NCBI GenBank assembly: GCA_002471575.1
Contig: DKQG01000058.1
Span: 56,917 to 120,916 of the forward strand
Source: Alphaproteobacteria bacterium UBA7314
GTDB taxonomy: Bacteria; Pseudomonadota; Alphaproteobacteria; MPNO01; UBA830
Direction of reading: 5' to 3'
DNA length: 64,000 nucleotides
Under the pieces are notes generated by a model. The model was not told the DNA's origin, searched no databases, and worked only from the letters and a program-made list of their open reading frames with translations. Numbering within the stretch: the first letter of the stretch is position 1; each line of letters opens with the position of its first letter. Of the stretch, positions 15,874 to 25,483 are shown one piece after another. Both the position numbers and the translations under genes were made by a program.

Positions 15874-17424
15874 CTACTTCAGCTTACCGTAACCGCCGCC
15901 GCCGGGGGTTTCCAGCACCACTTTGTCCCCGGGCTGCATGACCATCTTGTTGGCCTGGGCGGCGTCTTTGCCATTGATCATGAAGCGGCCGGCCTGGCCG
16001 TCCTCGCCGCCCTCAAAGCCCTCGGCGCCGACCTTCAGACGACTGGGGACGGCGTTGAGCAGCCAGTCGTCCTCGGTGCGAAGGTGGAAGGCGATGACCT
16101 GTCCGTCCCCACCCCTGGCAGCACCGTCCCCGCCGGAACCGTCAATTAGCTCTTTCTGGGTGAACTCGATCGGCATGGCGGCTTCCAGCACCTCCACCGG
16201 TACGGCGGCAACGCCGGTCGGATAACAGGTGGCGCCGAGGCCAGGTTTTTCACGCCGGGCTCCCATACCGCCGGAATAGTTGAACATCGCGCTGGTGAAC
16301 GGTTCACCCTGTTCATCCTTGCCCTGTACCTGGAATGTCCACACAGCGCCGGCGCCTTCGGCCAGCACCTGTTTGGGCGCGACCTGGTACAGCGCTTTCA
16401 AGATCGGCATCGGTACGTACATGCCCACAACGTGGCGCGCAGCCACTGGCGAGGGGTACTTGGCATTTACGATGCAGCCTTCCGGCGCGCTGACGGTGAT
16501 TGGCTTCAGGCTGCCGAAATTGTTCGGCAGGTCGGGATCGAGCGTAGAGCGCAGGGCGAAAGTGGAATAGGCGTGGGTATAGTTCAGTACCACGTTGACG
16601 CCGTGCGGGCTGGATCCGGACGAGCCCGCAAAATCGACATGCACCGAGCCTTCATCGACGTCGATGGTCAGCGCGCATTTCAGCAGGATTTCTTGACCGC
16701 CGGGAATGTCGAACCGGCTTTCGCCGTGATACGTTCCGCCTTTCAGCTTACGGATAGAGTCCCGCGTCGCGGCCTCCGACCGGGCGATTATTTCTTCCGA
16801 CAGCTCGTCGATGTCGTCCAGGCCGTGGCGGTCGCACAGAAGTTGCATCCTCTCCGAGCCGACCCGGCCCGACGACACCTGCGCCGCCAGGTCGCCTAGC
16901 ACCTCGTCTGGTGTGCGCACGTTGTGGCGCACCATGTCGAACAGCAGCTCGTTCGGCTCTCCCGCCTCGTAAAGCTTGGCGCGCGGTATCCATAGGCCTT
17001 CTTCATGTACGTCGCGCGCACCCGCGCCAACGCCGTAGCCACCGATATCGGTGTGATGGATCGTTGATCCGAAGAACGCGATCACTTTGCCGTTGCGGAA
17101 AACCGGCGTAACCACTGAGATATCGAAGAAATGACCGGCCGATAGCCACGGATCGTTGGTAATCAGGATGTCGCCCTCGACCAGGCTCTCCGGCGGGAAT
17201 TTTTCGACGAAGTGCTCGCCGGCCGCGGCAAGCGTGTTGATGTGTCCCGGAGTGCCCGTCACTGCCTGAGCGATCATGCGGCCTTTTCGATCGAGCAGAG
17301 CGCAGGCAAGGTCGCCTGCTTCACGCACCACGGGACTGAAGGCGATCCGTTGCAGCGCGCGAGCCTGTTCGCTGGCCGCGCTGACTAGGTTGCTCCACAG
17401 AATTTCTAGTTCGATCCCGTCCAT
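15874..17424 (-). CDS. hyuB: Hydantoinase B/oxoprolinase family subunit
   Basis: A 516-residue subunit of an ATP-dependent cyclic amide hydrolase (N-methylhydantoinase or 5-oxoprolinase type), also related to acetone carboxylase subunits. Motifs: ALQRIAFSPVVREAGDLACALLD, TGTPGHINTL, GDILITNDPW near residues 105-120, and glycine-rich SGGDGAARGGDGQ near the end. The ATG at 17424 is preferred to the ATG at 17430 because GAAGG sits six bases before it but directly abuts the other. It follows hyuA by about ten bases and the two chains should form one complex. The natural substrate is open. Confidence 0.88.
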   Translation of the reverse strand: MDGIELEILWSNLVSAASEQARALQRIAFSPVVREAGDLACALLDRKGRMIAQAVTGTPGHINTLAAAGEHFVEKFPPESLVEGDILITNDPWLSAGHFFDISVVTPVFRNGKVIAFFGSTIHHTDIGGYGVGAGARDVHEEGLWIPRAKLYEAGEPNELLFDMVRHNVRTPDEVLGDLAAQVSSGRVGSERMQLLCDRHGLDDIDELSEEIIARSEAATRDSIRKLKGGTYHGESRFDIPGGQEILLKCALTIDVDEGSVHVDFAGSSGSSPHGVNVVLNYTHAYSTFALRSTLDPDLPNNFGSLKPITVSAPEGCIVNAKYPSPVAARHVVGMYVPMPILKALYQVAPKQVLAEGAGAVWTFQVQGKDEQGEPFTSAMFNYSGGMGARREKPGLGATCYPTGVAAVPVEVLEAAMPIEFTQKELIDGSGGDGAARGGDGQVIAFHLRTEDDWLLNAVPSRLKVGAEGFEGGEDGQAGRFMINGKDAAQANKMVMQPGDKVVLETPGGGGYGKLK

Positions 17425-17434
17425 AGCCATCCTT

Positions 17435-19495
17435 CTACTCCCGGCGTTCCGCGGTGATACATCCATTGTCGGCAACGCTGGCATCCCAACCCGGCAGGAT
17501 GAAGATAGTCGTTTCGCGTTCTTCGATGATAACTGGTCCTGGGATCTGCTGTCCTGCCGCCAGCGCTGGGCGATCGTATACGGCGACCGACTCCGGCGCG
17601 TCGCCGATCAGCACGTCGCGGTGGCCCTTGGGCGCGGTCGCGGCGTCGGACAGTTCGGGGGTACCGTGGCGTTCGACCGCCGGGCCATGGGCGCTGATGC
17701 GCCAGGCGACAACCTCGATCGGCATGTCGGGCAGGCGCAGGCCGTACTGCGCTTCATAGGCGGTCTCGAAAGCTTCGCGCATGGCATCGACGTCGCGGCC
17801 GGTCGACGGGTCGGTGGCAAATTCCACCGTGACCTCGTTCTGCTGTCCGGCGTAGCGCATGTCCGCGCCGTAAACGAAGCGGATAACATCTGCGGGCGCG
17901 CCCGCGGCTTCTAGCGCGATGCCGGCTTCCGCGATCATGTCGGCGTAGGTCTTGCCGGCGGTTTCCCAGTCGATCCCGCCGGCCGAACCGCGGGCAAGGT
18001 CGAACCGGACCGGCGTGACGAGGGTGCCGAATGCCGATAACACGCTGGCAAGCGGTGGGTAGATCACGGTAGTTGACTCTAGCAGCTCCGCAACGTGGCA
18101 GGCGTGCACCGGCCCGGCGCCGCCAAAGGCAAGTACCGGCATGCCGCGGTAGTCGATGCCGCGGTCGGTGGCATGCGCGCGGGCGGCGGCCGCCATGGAT
18201 TCGTTGACCACCTGGAAGATGCCGCGCGCGGTCTGCGGCACGGATGTCTTCAGCCGGTCGGCTAGCGGCTTTATGGCCCCTTCGGCCGCCACCTTGTCCA
18301 GCTGCATTTCGCCGCCGAGGAAGTTGTCGGCATCCAGGATACCGATAACCACATCGGCATCGGTCACCGCGGGGTTTTCGCCACCGCGGCCGTAGCATGC
18401 GGGGCCCGGTTCCGATCCGGCGCTACGCGGGCCGACCTTTAGCAGGCCGAGGGAATCGACGCTGGCAAGCGAGCCGCCGCCGGCGCCGATTTCGATCATG
18501 TCGATGGCGGGGATGATGACTGGCATTCCGCTGCCCGATTTGAACCGGTACATGCGGTCGACCTCGAACAGGCCAGTGACCAGCGGTTTGCGGTCTTCGA
18601 TCAAGCAGGCCTTGGCGGTTGTGCCGCCCATGTCGAAAGACATCAGCCGGTCGAGGCCAAGGCGTTCGGCATAGTAACTGGCGACCAACGCGCCGGCCGC
18701 AGGACCCGATTCCATCATGCGGACCGGAAACCGGCTGGCGGTTTCGGTGCCCAGCACGCCGCCGTTCGACATCATGATCAAGGGGCGGCTTGCAAAGCCC
18801 CGCGTTTCTAGCTCCTTAGATAGACGGGTCAGGTATGGCTCCGTTATAGGCCGTGTGTAGGCGTTAAGTGCCGTCGTTGCCGCGCGAGGATATTCGCGGA
18901 TCTGCGGCGCTACCTCGGACGAGATCGACACGTATAGCTCCGGCCATTCTTGCAGCAGAATGTCGCGGACGCGCTGTTCGTTGGTACCATTTGCATATGC
19001 GTTCAGCAGGCAGATGCCAACCGCCTCGGCGCCTTTTTCTCTCATCTCGGCGGAGAACTGTCTGATCTGGACCTCATCAATGTTCATCGACACGGTGCCG
19101 TTAGCCAGCGTCCGTTCGGCGACGCCCCAGGTCAAGTCACGCGGCACGATGGGATCGGCAAATTCGATCTGCGGATCGAACATATCGTAGCGATGTTCAT
19201 CTCGGATAAAGAGCACGTCCTTGAAGCCTTCGGTCACGAACAGCGCCGTCGGCTGGCCTGACCGGGTAAGCACAGCATTGGTCACCACGGTGGTGGCATG
19301 CACGATGACGTCGTCGACATCCGCTGGGGTCGCGCCCGCTTTTTCCATCGCCGCCTCCACGGCGATGAAAAACCCGTCGAGCAGATCCCCATAGGTCGTC
19401 AGCGTCTTGTCGACCCAGGTGCGCCCGTCATTGTGCCGCAGAACGATGTCGGTAAAGGTGCCACCGATATCGACGGCGAAGGCATAGCCACCCAT
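17435..19495 (-). CDS. hyuA: Hydantoinase A/oxoprolinase family subunit
   Basis: A 686-residue ASKHA-fold subunit that supplies ATP-dependent activation of a cyclic amide. The N-terminal phosphate loop is FAVDIGGTFTDIVLRH, followed by VIVHATTVVTNAVLTRSG, then the core with MSFDMGGTTAKACLIEDRKP, EIGAGGGSLASVD, GPRSAGSEPGPACYGRGG and AFGGAGPVHA. Length fits stand-alone HyuA. It is the first gene of hyuA-hyuB. Family knowledge allows N-methylhydantoin, 5-oxoproline or related substrates; the sequence does not decide. Confidence 0.9.
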   Translation of the reverse strand: MGGYAFAVDIGGTFTDIVLRHNDGRTWVDKTLTTYGDLLDGFFIAVEAAMEKAGATPADVDDVIVHATTVVTNAVLTRSGQPTALFVTEGFKDVLFIRDEHRYDMFDPQIEFADPIVPRDLTWGVAERTLANGTVSMNIDEVQIRQFSAEMREKGAEAVGICLLNAYANGTNEQRVRDILLQEWPELYVSISSEVAPQIREYPRAATTALNAYTRPITEPYLTRLSKELETRGFASRPLIMMSNGGVLGTETASRFPVRMMESGPAAGALVASYYAERLGLDRLMSFDMGGTTAKACLIEDRKPLVTGLFEVDRMYRFKSGSGMPVIIPAIDMIEIGAGGGSLASVDSLGLLKVGPRSAGSEPGPACYGRGGENPAVTDADVVIGILDADNFLGGEMQLDKVAAEGAIKPLADRLKTSVPQTARGIFQVVNESMAAAARAHATDRGIDYRGMPVLAFGGAGPVHACHVAELLESTTVIYPPLASVLSAFGTLVTPVRFDLARGSAGGIDWETAGKTYADMIAEAGIALEAAGAPADVIRFVYGADMRYAGQQNEVTVEFATDPSTGRDVDAMREAFETAYEAQYGLRLPDMPIEVVAWRISAHGPAVERHGTPELSDAATAPKGHRDVLIGDAPESVAVYDRPALAAGQQIPGPVIIEERETTIFILPGWDASVADNGCITAERRE

Positions 19496-20019
19496 GACCT
19501 TGGTCCTCGTTTCTAATTGGCTGACAGGAGTGTATCACTTAAATGTATCGTAATAACGAACATTGTCTCTTCGCTGTTTCACCGACTGCAGATGCTCCGG
19601 TCTTCGATCTTCAAACGCAGCGACGAGGCGGCTTCCGGTTCGCCGAGGATAATAAAGGTGCGTTGCGGCAGTTGTTCGAAGTTTTCCAGCCAGCCGAGAA
19701 TTTCGCTGCAATCCGCGAGGGCAGACATGTTGTGCAGCAAATCGATGTCACTGGGCGGGATAGGCAGGTCGGACCATTTTCGCGGGCGTCAGTCTTTCAG
19801 GCTCTGTAACAGTCCGCAGCCTATGGGAATTTTCCGGTCGCCATGAGGCAACAGGTATTTGGATCCAGTCACCGTATCGATCGCGCCGAGAAACTAAAGG
19901 TCCATGCCATAGAACCTGCTCGTTTCTCGCACGAACTTTGCCCAAAAGCCGGGAGGATAACTTTTTCGTCCCATTCTGCCCGAAATCGACATCGAGCATG
20001 GTGATCACGGGAGCGACGT
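19496..20019. other. 524-base gap with a beta-CASP remnant and unrecognised decayed sequence
   Basis: Apart from the remnant at 19579-19760, this gap holds a 96-codon minus-strand open frame (19748-20038) that overlaps the aminotransferase stop and has no recognisable domain. A clean promoter for the minus-strand genes was not located. The hyuA promoter should lie just right of 19495. Confidence 0.4.
19579..19760 (-). pseudogene. MBL-fold beta-CASP hydrolase, C-terminal remnant
   Basis: The minus-strand reading IDLLHNMSALADCSEILGW, ENFEQLPQRTFIILGEPEAA and SSLRLKIED ends in a TGA. It matches the end of RNA-processing-type metallo-beta-lactamase/beta-CASP proteins, where the usual text is MSAHAD...EIL.WL..F...P..TF..HGEP.A...LR..I. 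Here the metal-binding histidine of SAHAD is leucine. The several hundred residues upstream are gone, so this is a decayed tail. Confidence 0.6.
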
Positions 20020-21222
20020 CTATCTCAACGCTCCGCAAGCCCGCTGAATACGTTTACAGGCTTCTTCGAGGGCCTCGTCCGATGTGGCGTAGGATATCCG
20101 GAAATAGGGTTCCAGTCCGAAGGCGACGCCGGGAACGACGGCAACCCCTTCCGATTCCAGTAAATAGGCGCAGAAATCAGTGTCTTTCTCGATTTTTCTG
20201 CCGTCCGGCGTGGTCCTCCCGATGGTCCCGGCGCAGGACGGATAAACGTAGAACGCGCCTTCCGGCGTAAGGCAGGTAATGCCGTCGGCCTGGTTGAGCA
20301 TCGATACAACGAGGTCCCGGCGGTTTTTGAACATCTCGTTGTGGGGCGCAATAAAATCCTGCGGACCGTTCAGCGCCTCGACCGCTGCCGCCTGGCTGAT
20401 CGACGATGTGTGCGTCGACGACTGTGACTGTAGCACGGTCATCGCCTTGATCAGCTCGACCGGCCCTGCGCCGTATCCGACGCGCCAGCCGGTCATGGCA
20501 TAGACCTTGGAGTGACCGTTCAGGGTGATCGTACGGTCGAACAGGCCAGGCTCGATCTCTGCCGGCGTCGTGAACTCGAAATCGTCATAAACCACATGTT
20601 CGTACATGTCGTCGGTCATGACCCAGACATGTTCGTGCCGTATCAGCACGTCGGTCAGGCCTTTCATTTCTTCCCTGGTATAGGCAGCACCGGTCGGGTT
20701 GCTGGGAGAATTCAGCAGCACCCATTTTGTCTTCGGCGTGATCGCGGCTTCTAGATCCTCCGGTGTGATCTTGAAGCCGTTTTCTTCTATTCCATCGACG
20801 AATACAGGTGTGCCCTCGGCCAGCAGCACCATGTCTGGATAGGACACCCAGTAGGGTGCCGGCACGATCACCTCGTCGCCAGGGTCGAGCGTCGCCATGA
20901 AGGCGTTGTAGATCACCTGTTTGCCGCCGCAGCTGACGATCACCTGATCCGGCGTGTAATCCAGGCCGTTGTCGCGCTTGAATTTGGCGCAGATCGCCTC
21001 GCGCAGTGCCAACGTGCCTGAGATTGGAGTGTACTTGGTCTGTCCAGCGTCGATCGCGGCCGCGGCCGCCGTCTTGATGTTGTCTGGAGTATCGAAATCC
21101 GGCTCGCCTGCACCGAGGCCGATAATGTCGCGACCTTCGCGTTTCAGTTCGGCAACCTTGCCGGTCAGCACGTTGGTGGGGGAGGGCTTAATCCGTGACA
21201 GACGCTGCGCGACGATCGACAT
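20020..21222 (-). CDS. aatA: Aspartate aminotransferase (class I PLP)
   Basis: A 400-residue pyridoxal-phosphate transaminase of the alphaproteobacterial AatA type, interconverting aspartate/2-oxoglutarate and oxaloacetate/glutamate. The substrate-binding start is IIGLGAGEPDFDTP, the cofactor pocket has NSPSNPTGAAYT and DDMYEHVVYD, and the Schiff-base lysine is Lys239 in NGHSKVYAMTGWRVGYG. The C-terminus carries the substrate arginine in YFRISYATS. Length is normal. It is divergent from the sortase system with a 226-base gap. Some members also use prephenate, which cannot be excluded. Confidence 0.92.
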   Translation of the reverse strand: MSIVAQRLSRIKPSPTNVLTGKVAELKREGRDIIGLGAGEPDFDTPDNIKTAAAAAIDAGQTKYTPISGTLALREAICAKFKRDNGLDYTPDQVIVSCGGKQVIYNAFMATLDPGDEVIVPAPYWVSYPDMVLLAEGTPVFVDGIEENGFKITPEDLEAAITPKTKWVLLNSPSNPTGAAYTREEMKGLTDVLIRHEHVWVMTDDMYEHVVYDDFEFTTPAEIEPGLFDRTITLNGHSKVYAMTGWRVGYGAGPVELIKAMTVLQSQSSTHTSSISQAAAVEALNGPQDFIAPHNEMFKNRRDLVVSMLNQADGITCLTPEGAFYVYPSCAGTIGRTTPDGRKIEKDTDFCAYLLESEGVAVVPGVAFGLEPYFRISYATSDEALEEACKRIQRACGALR

Positions 21223-21448
21223 GGCGCTTACCTTTTTTGCAGGGGTTTGATTGCGGAGGCAAATTACGCCCGCCGTTCGGTACAGGCAACAAGAGGATTA
21301 TTTTATCTGCTGGCGCCGTTGATTGGGATACCGCTCGTTAATTCACGTAATCGCCGCAAAATTTCACAGCCCTGTCACAATTCGTCATCGCGCGGCCACA
21401 CTGCGGAGGTTTGTTGGCGTCCTCGTCTCTCCGACACGTGGACCACCG

Positions 21449-23590
21449 ATGATATCCCGCCAGTTTCTAACCATCCTTCTTCTTATCCTTCCTGCCGTGC
21501 CAGCCGTTGCGCAGTCTGCCGGGCTGATGGGGCTGAACGATGTCCGCAGTGGCCAGCTTCTGTTCCGTACCGTCGATGCGGGGTATTACGCGCCAGCGCC
21601 GCTGGTCGCGACCGAGGTCGATATCGCCATCGGCGGTATCGTGGCCCGAACAGTGGTAAAGCAGCATTTCGTCAATCCGACTGCAGACTGGTTGGAGGGG
21701 CGCTATGTCTTTCCGCTGCCGGAAGACGCGGCGGTCAACCGGATGACGCTGGCCGTGGGCGACCGGGTTATAGAGGCAAAAATCGCCGAACGCCGGGCCG
21801 CGCGCCAAGTCTACGACACCGCAAGGGAGCAGGGCCGGCGCGCTGCTTTGGTCGAGCAGTACCGTCCCAATATGTTTTCGAACGAGGTCGCCAATATCCC
21901 TCCGGGCGGCCGGATCGCGGTAGAGCTGCACTATCTCCAGCGGCTCCGCTTCGACCATGGGAAATTCAGTCTCCGGTTTCCCCTGGTCGTCGCGCCGCGG
22001 TTCGATCAGGCCGCGCAATCCCGCAAACTGATCAGCCATACACTGGAAAACGCACGTCAGGCAGGAGACCCCGCCGTCGTCATTCCGGTGCGAAATCCGG
22101 CGAATTCGCCGCCACTGAACCCGTTGTCGCTGACGGTAAACCTCGCCGCCGGCATGGCGCTCGATGCGGTCGCTAGCACCAGCCATAAGCTTGTGATCGA
22201 AAAGACCGGCACCGGACAGCGGCGCATCGAACTTGCCGACAAGGCGTTACCCGCCGACCGGGATTTCGTTCTCGACTGGACACCTACGCTCGGGCGCAAA
22301 CCGTTCACCGCCTTTTTTCGCGAGGCTATAGGCAATGACGTTTACGTGCTCGCGATGATTATGCCGCCGTCCGACGGGCAACTCTCCGCCCGGCGCGAGC
22401 CCCGTGATATTGTTTTCATTCTCGACCGGTCCGGGTCGATGGGCGGTGAGTCGATCCGCGCGGCGCGGGCGGCGCTGGATACTGCCATAGATCGCCTCGC
22501 GGACGGGGACCGGTTCAATTTAATCCGGTTTTCCGAGGTCACCGACAGTCTGTGGGAAAGCGAACGCGCCGCAGATCTGAGCAATCGGCTCTTTGCTAGG
22601 CTCTATCTGCGGTCCACTGAGGCGAGCGGCGGTACCATGATGCAGCCGGCCTTGCAACGGGCACTGCATCGCGGCGCGGGCGGAGACGACAACGCGCGTC
22701 TGCGCCAGGTCGTGTTCGTCACTGATGGGGCGGTAACTGATGAAACCCGGATGTTCCGCGATATTCGGTCGCGCCTCGGCAGTTCGCGGCTGTTCACGAT
22801 CGGAATAGGTTCCGCACCCAACAGTTATTTCATGCGCAAAGCAGCGGAGGCCGGCCGCGGTTCCTACGTCTATATCAGCGACGTCAAACAGGTGCCTGCG
22901 AAGATGGCCGGGTTGTTTGAAAAGCTAGAACGGCCGGCACTGACCGGATTATCGCACGGCTGGCAGTCGGGTGACATTACCGTGTTCGCCGAAAGCTTTC
23001 CCTCCGCTGTTCCTGACTTATACGTCGGCGAACCCGTGGTGCTGGTCAGCCGGTTGCCGGCCGCGGCGCTCGAGGCGGAAACTGAGCTGTCTCTGACGGC
23101 TGGCGAATGGCGGCAGCAGCTTTCGCTTTCCGATGCGGTCCCCGTTTCCGGTATCGCCACGATTTGGGCAAGGGCGAAAATAACGGCACTGATGGATAGC
23201 CGCCGTGAGGGCGTGCCCGAGGATGCCGTGAAAGCAGCGGTTACCCGGGTGGGGCTGACCCATAGCCTGGTTACCCGATACACTAGCCTGCTGGCGACAG
23301 AAAAGACGTCGGTGCGTCCCGGTGACAAACTGACGCTGTCCGGCGACGTGCCTTTGAACCTGCCGCACGGTTGGGCCTACGAAAAATTATTTGGTGAAAA
23401 GCTGAAGAAACGTGCGGCGTTGTCGGCTTCGAAGGGGCCATCCGCGAGCTCCGCGGCATTCAACGAAAAGGGCGTCATCCTACCTTCCGGGGCGACGCCG
23501 TTTTTCGCACACCTGGCGGTGGGGACCGGCTTTCTGACGATGGCGCTGCTGGTGTTTCTCGCCGTACGTCCGCGCCGGAAAGCCGCGTGA
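21449..23590 (+). CDS. VIT/vWA surface protein, sortase target
   Basis: A 713-residue exported protein. The ATG at 21449 gives a signal peptide (MISRQFLTILLLILPAVPAV, cleavage near AVAQ). A VIT domain follows at about residues 35-165 (GRYVFPLPEDAAVNRM, RPNMFSNEVANIPPG). The von Willebrand A domain starts at about residue 318 with the MIDAS motif DRSGS at 326-330 and a TGGT-like GGTMM further on. The C-terminus has a sorting-signal layout: LPSGA at 678-682, a hydrophobic span, and the basic end RPRRKAA. It matches the marine proteobacterial sortase target family. The next gene, a sortase, overlaps by four bases. Confidence 0.88.
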   Translation: MISRQFLTILLLILPAVPAVAQSAGLMGLNDVRSGQLLFRTVDAGYYAPAPLVATEVDIAIGGIVARTVVKQHFVNPTADWLEGRYVFPLPEDAAVNRMTLAVGDRVIEAKIAERRAARQVYDTAREQGRRAALVEQYRPNMFSNEVANIPPGGRIAVELHYLQRLRFDHGKFSLRFPLVVAPRFDQAAQSRKLISHTLENARQAGDPAVVIPVRNPANSPPLNPLSLTVNLAAGMALDAVASTSHKLVIEKTGTGQRRIELADKALPADRDFVLDWTPTLGRKPFTAFFREAIGNDVYVLAMIMPPSDGQLSARREPRDIVFILDRSGSMGGESIRAARAALDTAIDRLADGDRFNLIRFSEVTDSLWESERAADLSNRLFARLYLRSTEASGGTMMQPALQRALHRGAGGDDNARLRQVVFVTDGAVTDETRMFRDIRSRLGSSRLFTIGIGSAPNSYFMRKAAEAGRGSYVYISDVKQVPAKMAGLFEKLERPALTGLSHGWQSGDITVFAESFPSAVPDLYVGEPVVLVSRLPAAALEAETELSLTAGEWRQQLSLSDAVPVSGIATIWARAKITALMDSRREGVPEDAVKAAVTRVGLTHSLVTRYTSLLATEKTSVRPGDKLTLSGDVPLNLPHGWAYEKLFGEKLKKRAALSASKGPSASSAAFNEKGVILPSGATPFFAHLAVGTGFLTMALLVFLAVRPRRKAA

Positions 23591-24171
23591 TCTTTCGTCG
23601 GATCATTCTCGTCGCTGGTGCCGTAATGGCGGCGGTCGGTCTATGGCTGACGGCGTCGGCACTCCTTATTCCTTTAAAGGCGGCGGTGGCGCAGTTTCTG
23701 CTGCAGCGCGCCTGGGATACGACACTGGCAGGCGGGGAACAGGTAAGGCCATGGCCGTGGTCTGATACCTGGCCGGTCGCGCGGCTCCGCCTGCCAGACC
23801 AGGAAGCCGACCTAATCGTCCTTGCAGGCGCCTCCGGGCAGGCGCTTGCCTTCGGCCCTGGTCACGTGACCGGTACCGCAATTCCCGGAGAGGAGGGGAT
23901 TAGCGTGATTGGTGGCCACCGGGACACGCACCTGTCCGTGCTAGCTGGAATGCGCCCCGGTCACCGGGTCGAGGTGCAGCGTGCCGACGGTGCCGTGCGC
24001 CGGTTTTTGGTGGCGAGGACCTCGGTCGCGGACGCCCGGAGGAAATGGATCCTGCCCACGGGGCAATCCGGGGTGGTGCTAGTGACGTGTTATCCGTTCG
24101 GCGCTGTTCGGCCTGGCGGCCCGTTTCGCTTTATCGTGCACGCTGTGGCCGCGGAGCGCGATTCCGTTTAG
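23587..24171 (+). CDS. Class GN-like (marine proteobacterial) sortase
   Basis: A 194-residue membrane-anchored transpeptidase. One N-terminal span (residues 5-30) is followed by the sortase barrel. The catalytic residues are all visible: His111 in VIGGHRDTH, Cys168 in VLVTCYPFG and Arg181 in GGPFRF. The start is a GTG overlapping the preceding stop (GTGA at 23587-23590), so it is translated with its likely only substrate. In Gram-negative bacteria this dedicated sortase/target pair is family knowledge; what the target is attached to is not known. argJ follows after 55 bases and is probably an unrelated unit. Confidence 0.9.
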   Translation: MIFRRIILVAGAVMAAVGLWLTASALLIPLKAAVAQFLLQRAWDTTLAGGEQVRPWPWSDTWPVARLRLPDQEADLIVLAGASGQALAFGPGHVTGTAIPGEEGISVIGGHRDTHLSVLAGMRPGHRVEVQRADGAVRRFLVARTSVADARRKWILPTGQSGVVLVTCYPFGAVRPGGPFRFIVHAVAAERDSV

Positions 24172-24226
24172 GTGGAAAATGCGCTAGACTTGCACAAAGT
24201 TTCGATCACCAAGCGACGAAAAGAAG

Positions 24227-25456
24227 ATGGCAAAAAAATCGCCTTTGGCGCCCGCCGGCTTTCCCGACATACCGGCCGTCCCCGGCGTGCGCATCGCCAG
24301 CGCTTCCTGTGGGCTGAGATACAAGGGTCGCAAGGACGTGTTCCTCGCCGCGCTCGTCAAGGGGACGCAGGTTGCGGGTGTGTTTACGCAATCGAAGACG
24401 GCGGCCGCACCGGTGCACTGGTGCCGGAAACAGGCGGGCAGGGGTCGCGCGCGGGCGCTGATCGTCAATGCCGGAAATGCAAACGCCTTTACTGGGCTCG
24501 CGGGCGAGAAGTCGCTACAGCGCACGGTCGACAAGGTGGCGTCCGTGCTCGACGTGCCGAAAAACCAAGTCTTCGTCGCCTCCACCGGGGTGATCGGCGA
24601 GACTTTGCCCGACGGCAAAATCGCAAAATCGCTGACCGGACTGAAAAAGTCTCTGTCCCCCGATAGTTGGACCGATGCGGCGTCGGCCATCATGACGACC
24701 GACACCTTTCCCAAAGGTGCGTGGCGGCGTGTGAAGATCGGCGAGACCGAGGTTACTATCGGTGGAATCGCCAAGGGCTCCGGCATGATTGCTCCCGACA
24801 TGGCGACCATGCTGTCTTTCGTCTTTACCGATGCGAAAATCCCCGCCGGCGTCCTTCAGACGATTACCGCACGCGCCGCCGAACGATCGTTTAATTCGAT
24901 AACGGTCGATAGCGATACGTCCACCAGCGACACCGTTCTGGTCTTCGCGACTGGAACAGCGAAACATGCTGAGATTTCTAGGCCCGGCGACGCTAAGTTG
25001 CGGGCATTCCGCGCGGCGCTGGAAGAGGTAATGACCGACTTGGCGCACCTAATCGTGCGCGACGGCGAGGGCGCGACCAAGTTCGTCACTATCAATGTGA
25101 CGGGTGCGAAATCTGCTAACGCCGCCAAGAAAGTCGGGCTCGCTATAGCCAATTCACCGCTGGTAAAAACAGCGATTGCCGGCGAAGACGCGAACTGGGG
25201 CCGGATAGTGATGGCTGTCGGAAAATCGGGAGAGGAAGCCGACCGCGACAGACTATCGATCGGCATTGGCGGCATTGCCGTCGCCGACAAAGGCATGGTG
25301 GTAAAGGGCTACAAGGAAGCGCCTGTGGCCAGGCATATGAAGGGCGATGAGATCGATATCGATATCGATCTGAAGATCGGCACTGGTGCAGCCACCGTGT
25401 GGACCTGCGATCTCACTCACGGTTATATCTCGATCAATGCCGATTACCGGTCTTGA
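24227..25456 (+). CDS. argJ: Bifunctional ornithine acetyltransferase/N-acetylglutamate synthase
   Basis: A 409-residue self-cleaving enzyme that transfers acetyl from N-acetylornithine to glutamate, closing the acetyl cycle of arginine synthesis; many members also use acetyl-CoA. The family motifs are VNAGNANAFTG, VASTGVIGETLP, TTDTFPK and the autocleavage site KGSGMIAPDMATML, with cleavage expected between Ala193 and Thr194, the nucleophile. The C-terminal signature is NSPLVKTAIAGEDANWGRI. Length is normal. It returns the window to the conserved secA-isomerase-argJ-mutT order after the inserted 10 kb. Confidence 0.95.
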   Translation: MAKKSPLAPAGFPDIPAVPGVRIASASCGLRYKGRKDVFLAALVKGTQVAGVFTQSKTAAAPVHWCRKQAGRGRARALIVNAGNANAFTGLAGEKSLQRTVDKVASVLDVPKNQVFVASTGVIGETLPDGKIAKSLTGLKKSLSPDSWTDAASAIMTTDTFPKGAWRRVKIGETEVTIGGIAKGSGMIAPDMATMLSFVFTDAKIPAGVLQTITARAAERSFNSITVDSDTSTSDTVLVFATGTAKHAEISRPGDAKLRAFRAALEEVMTDLAHLIVRDGEGATKFVTINVTGAKSANAAKKVGLAIANSPLVKTAIAGEDANWGRIVMAVGKSGEEADRDRLSIGIGGIAVADKGMVVKGYKEAPVARHMKGDEIDIDIDLKIGTGAATVWTCDLTHGYISINADYRS

Positions 25457-25483
25457 CCGGGTGCGATATTTCTGGATCGGGAC

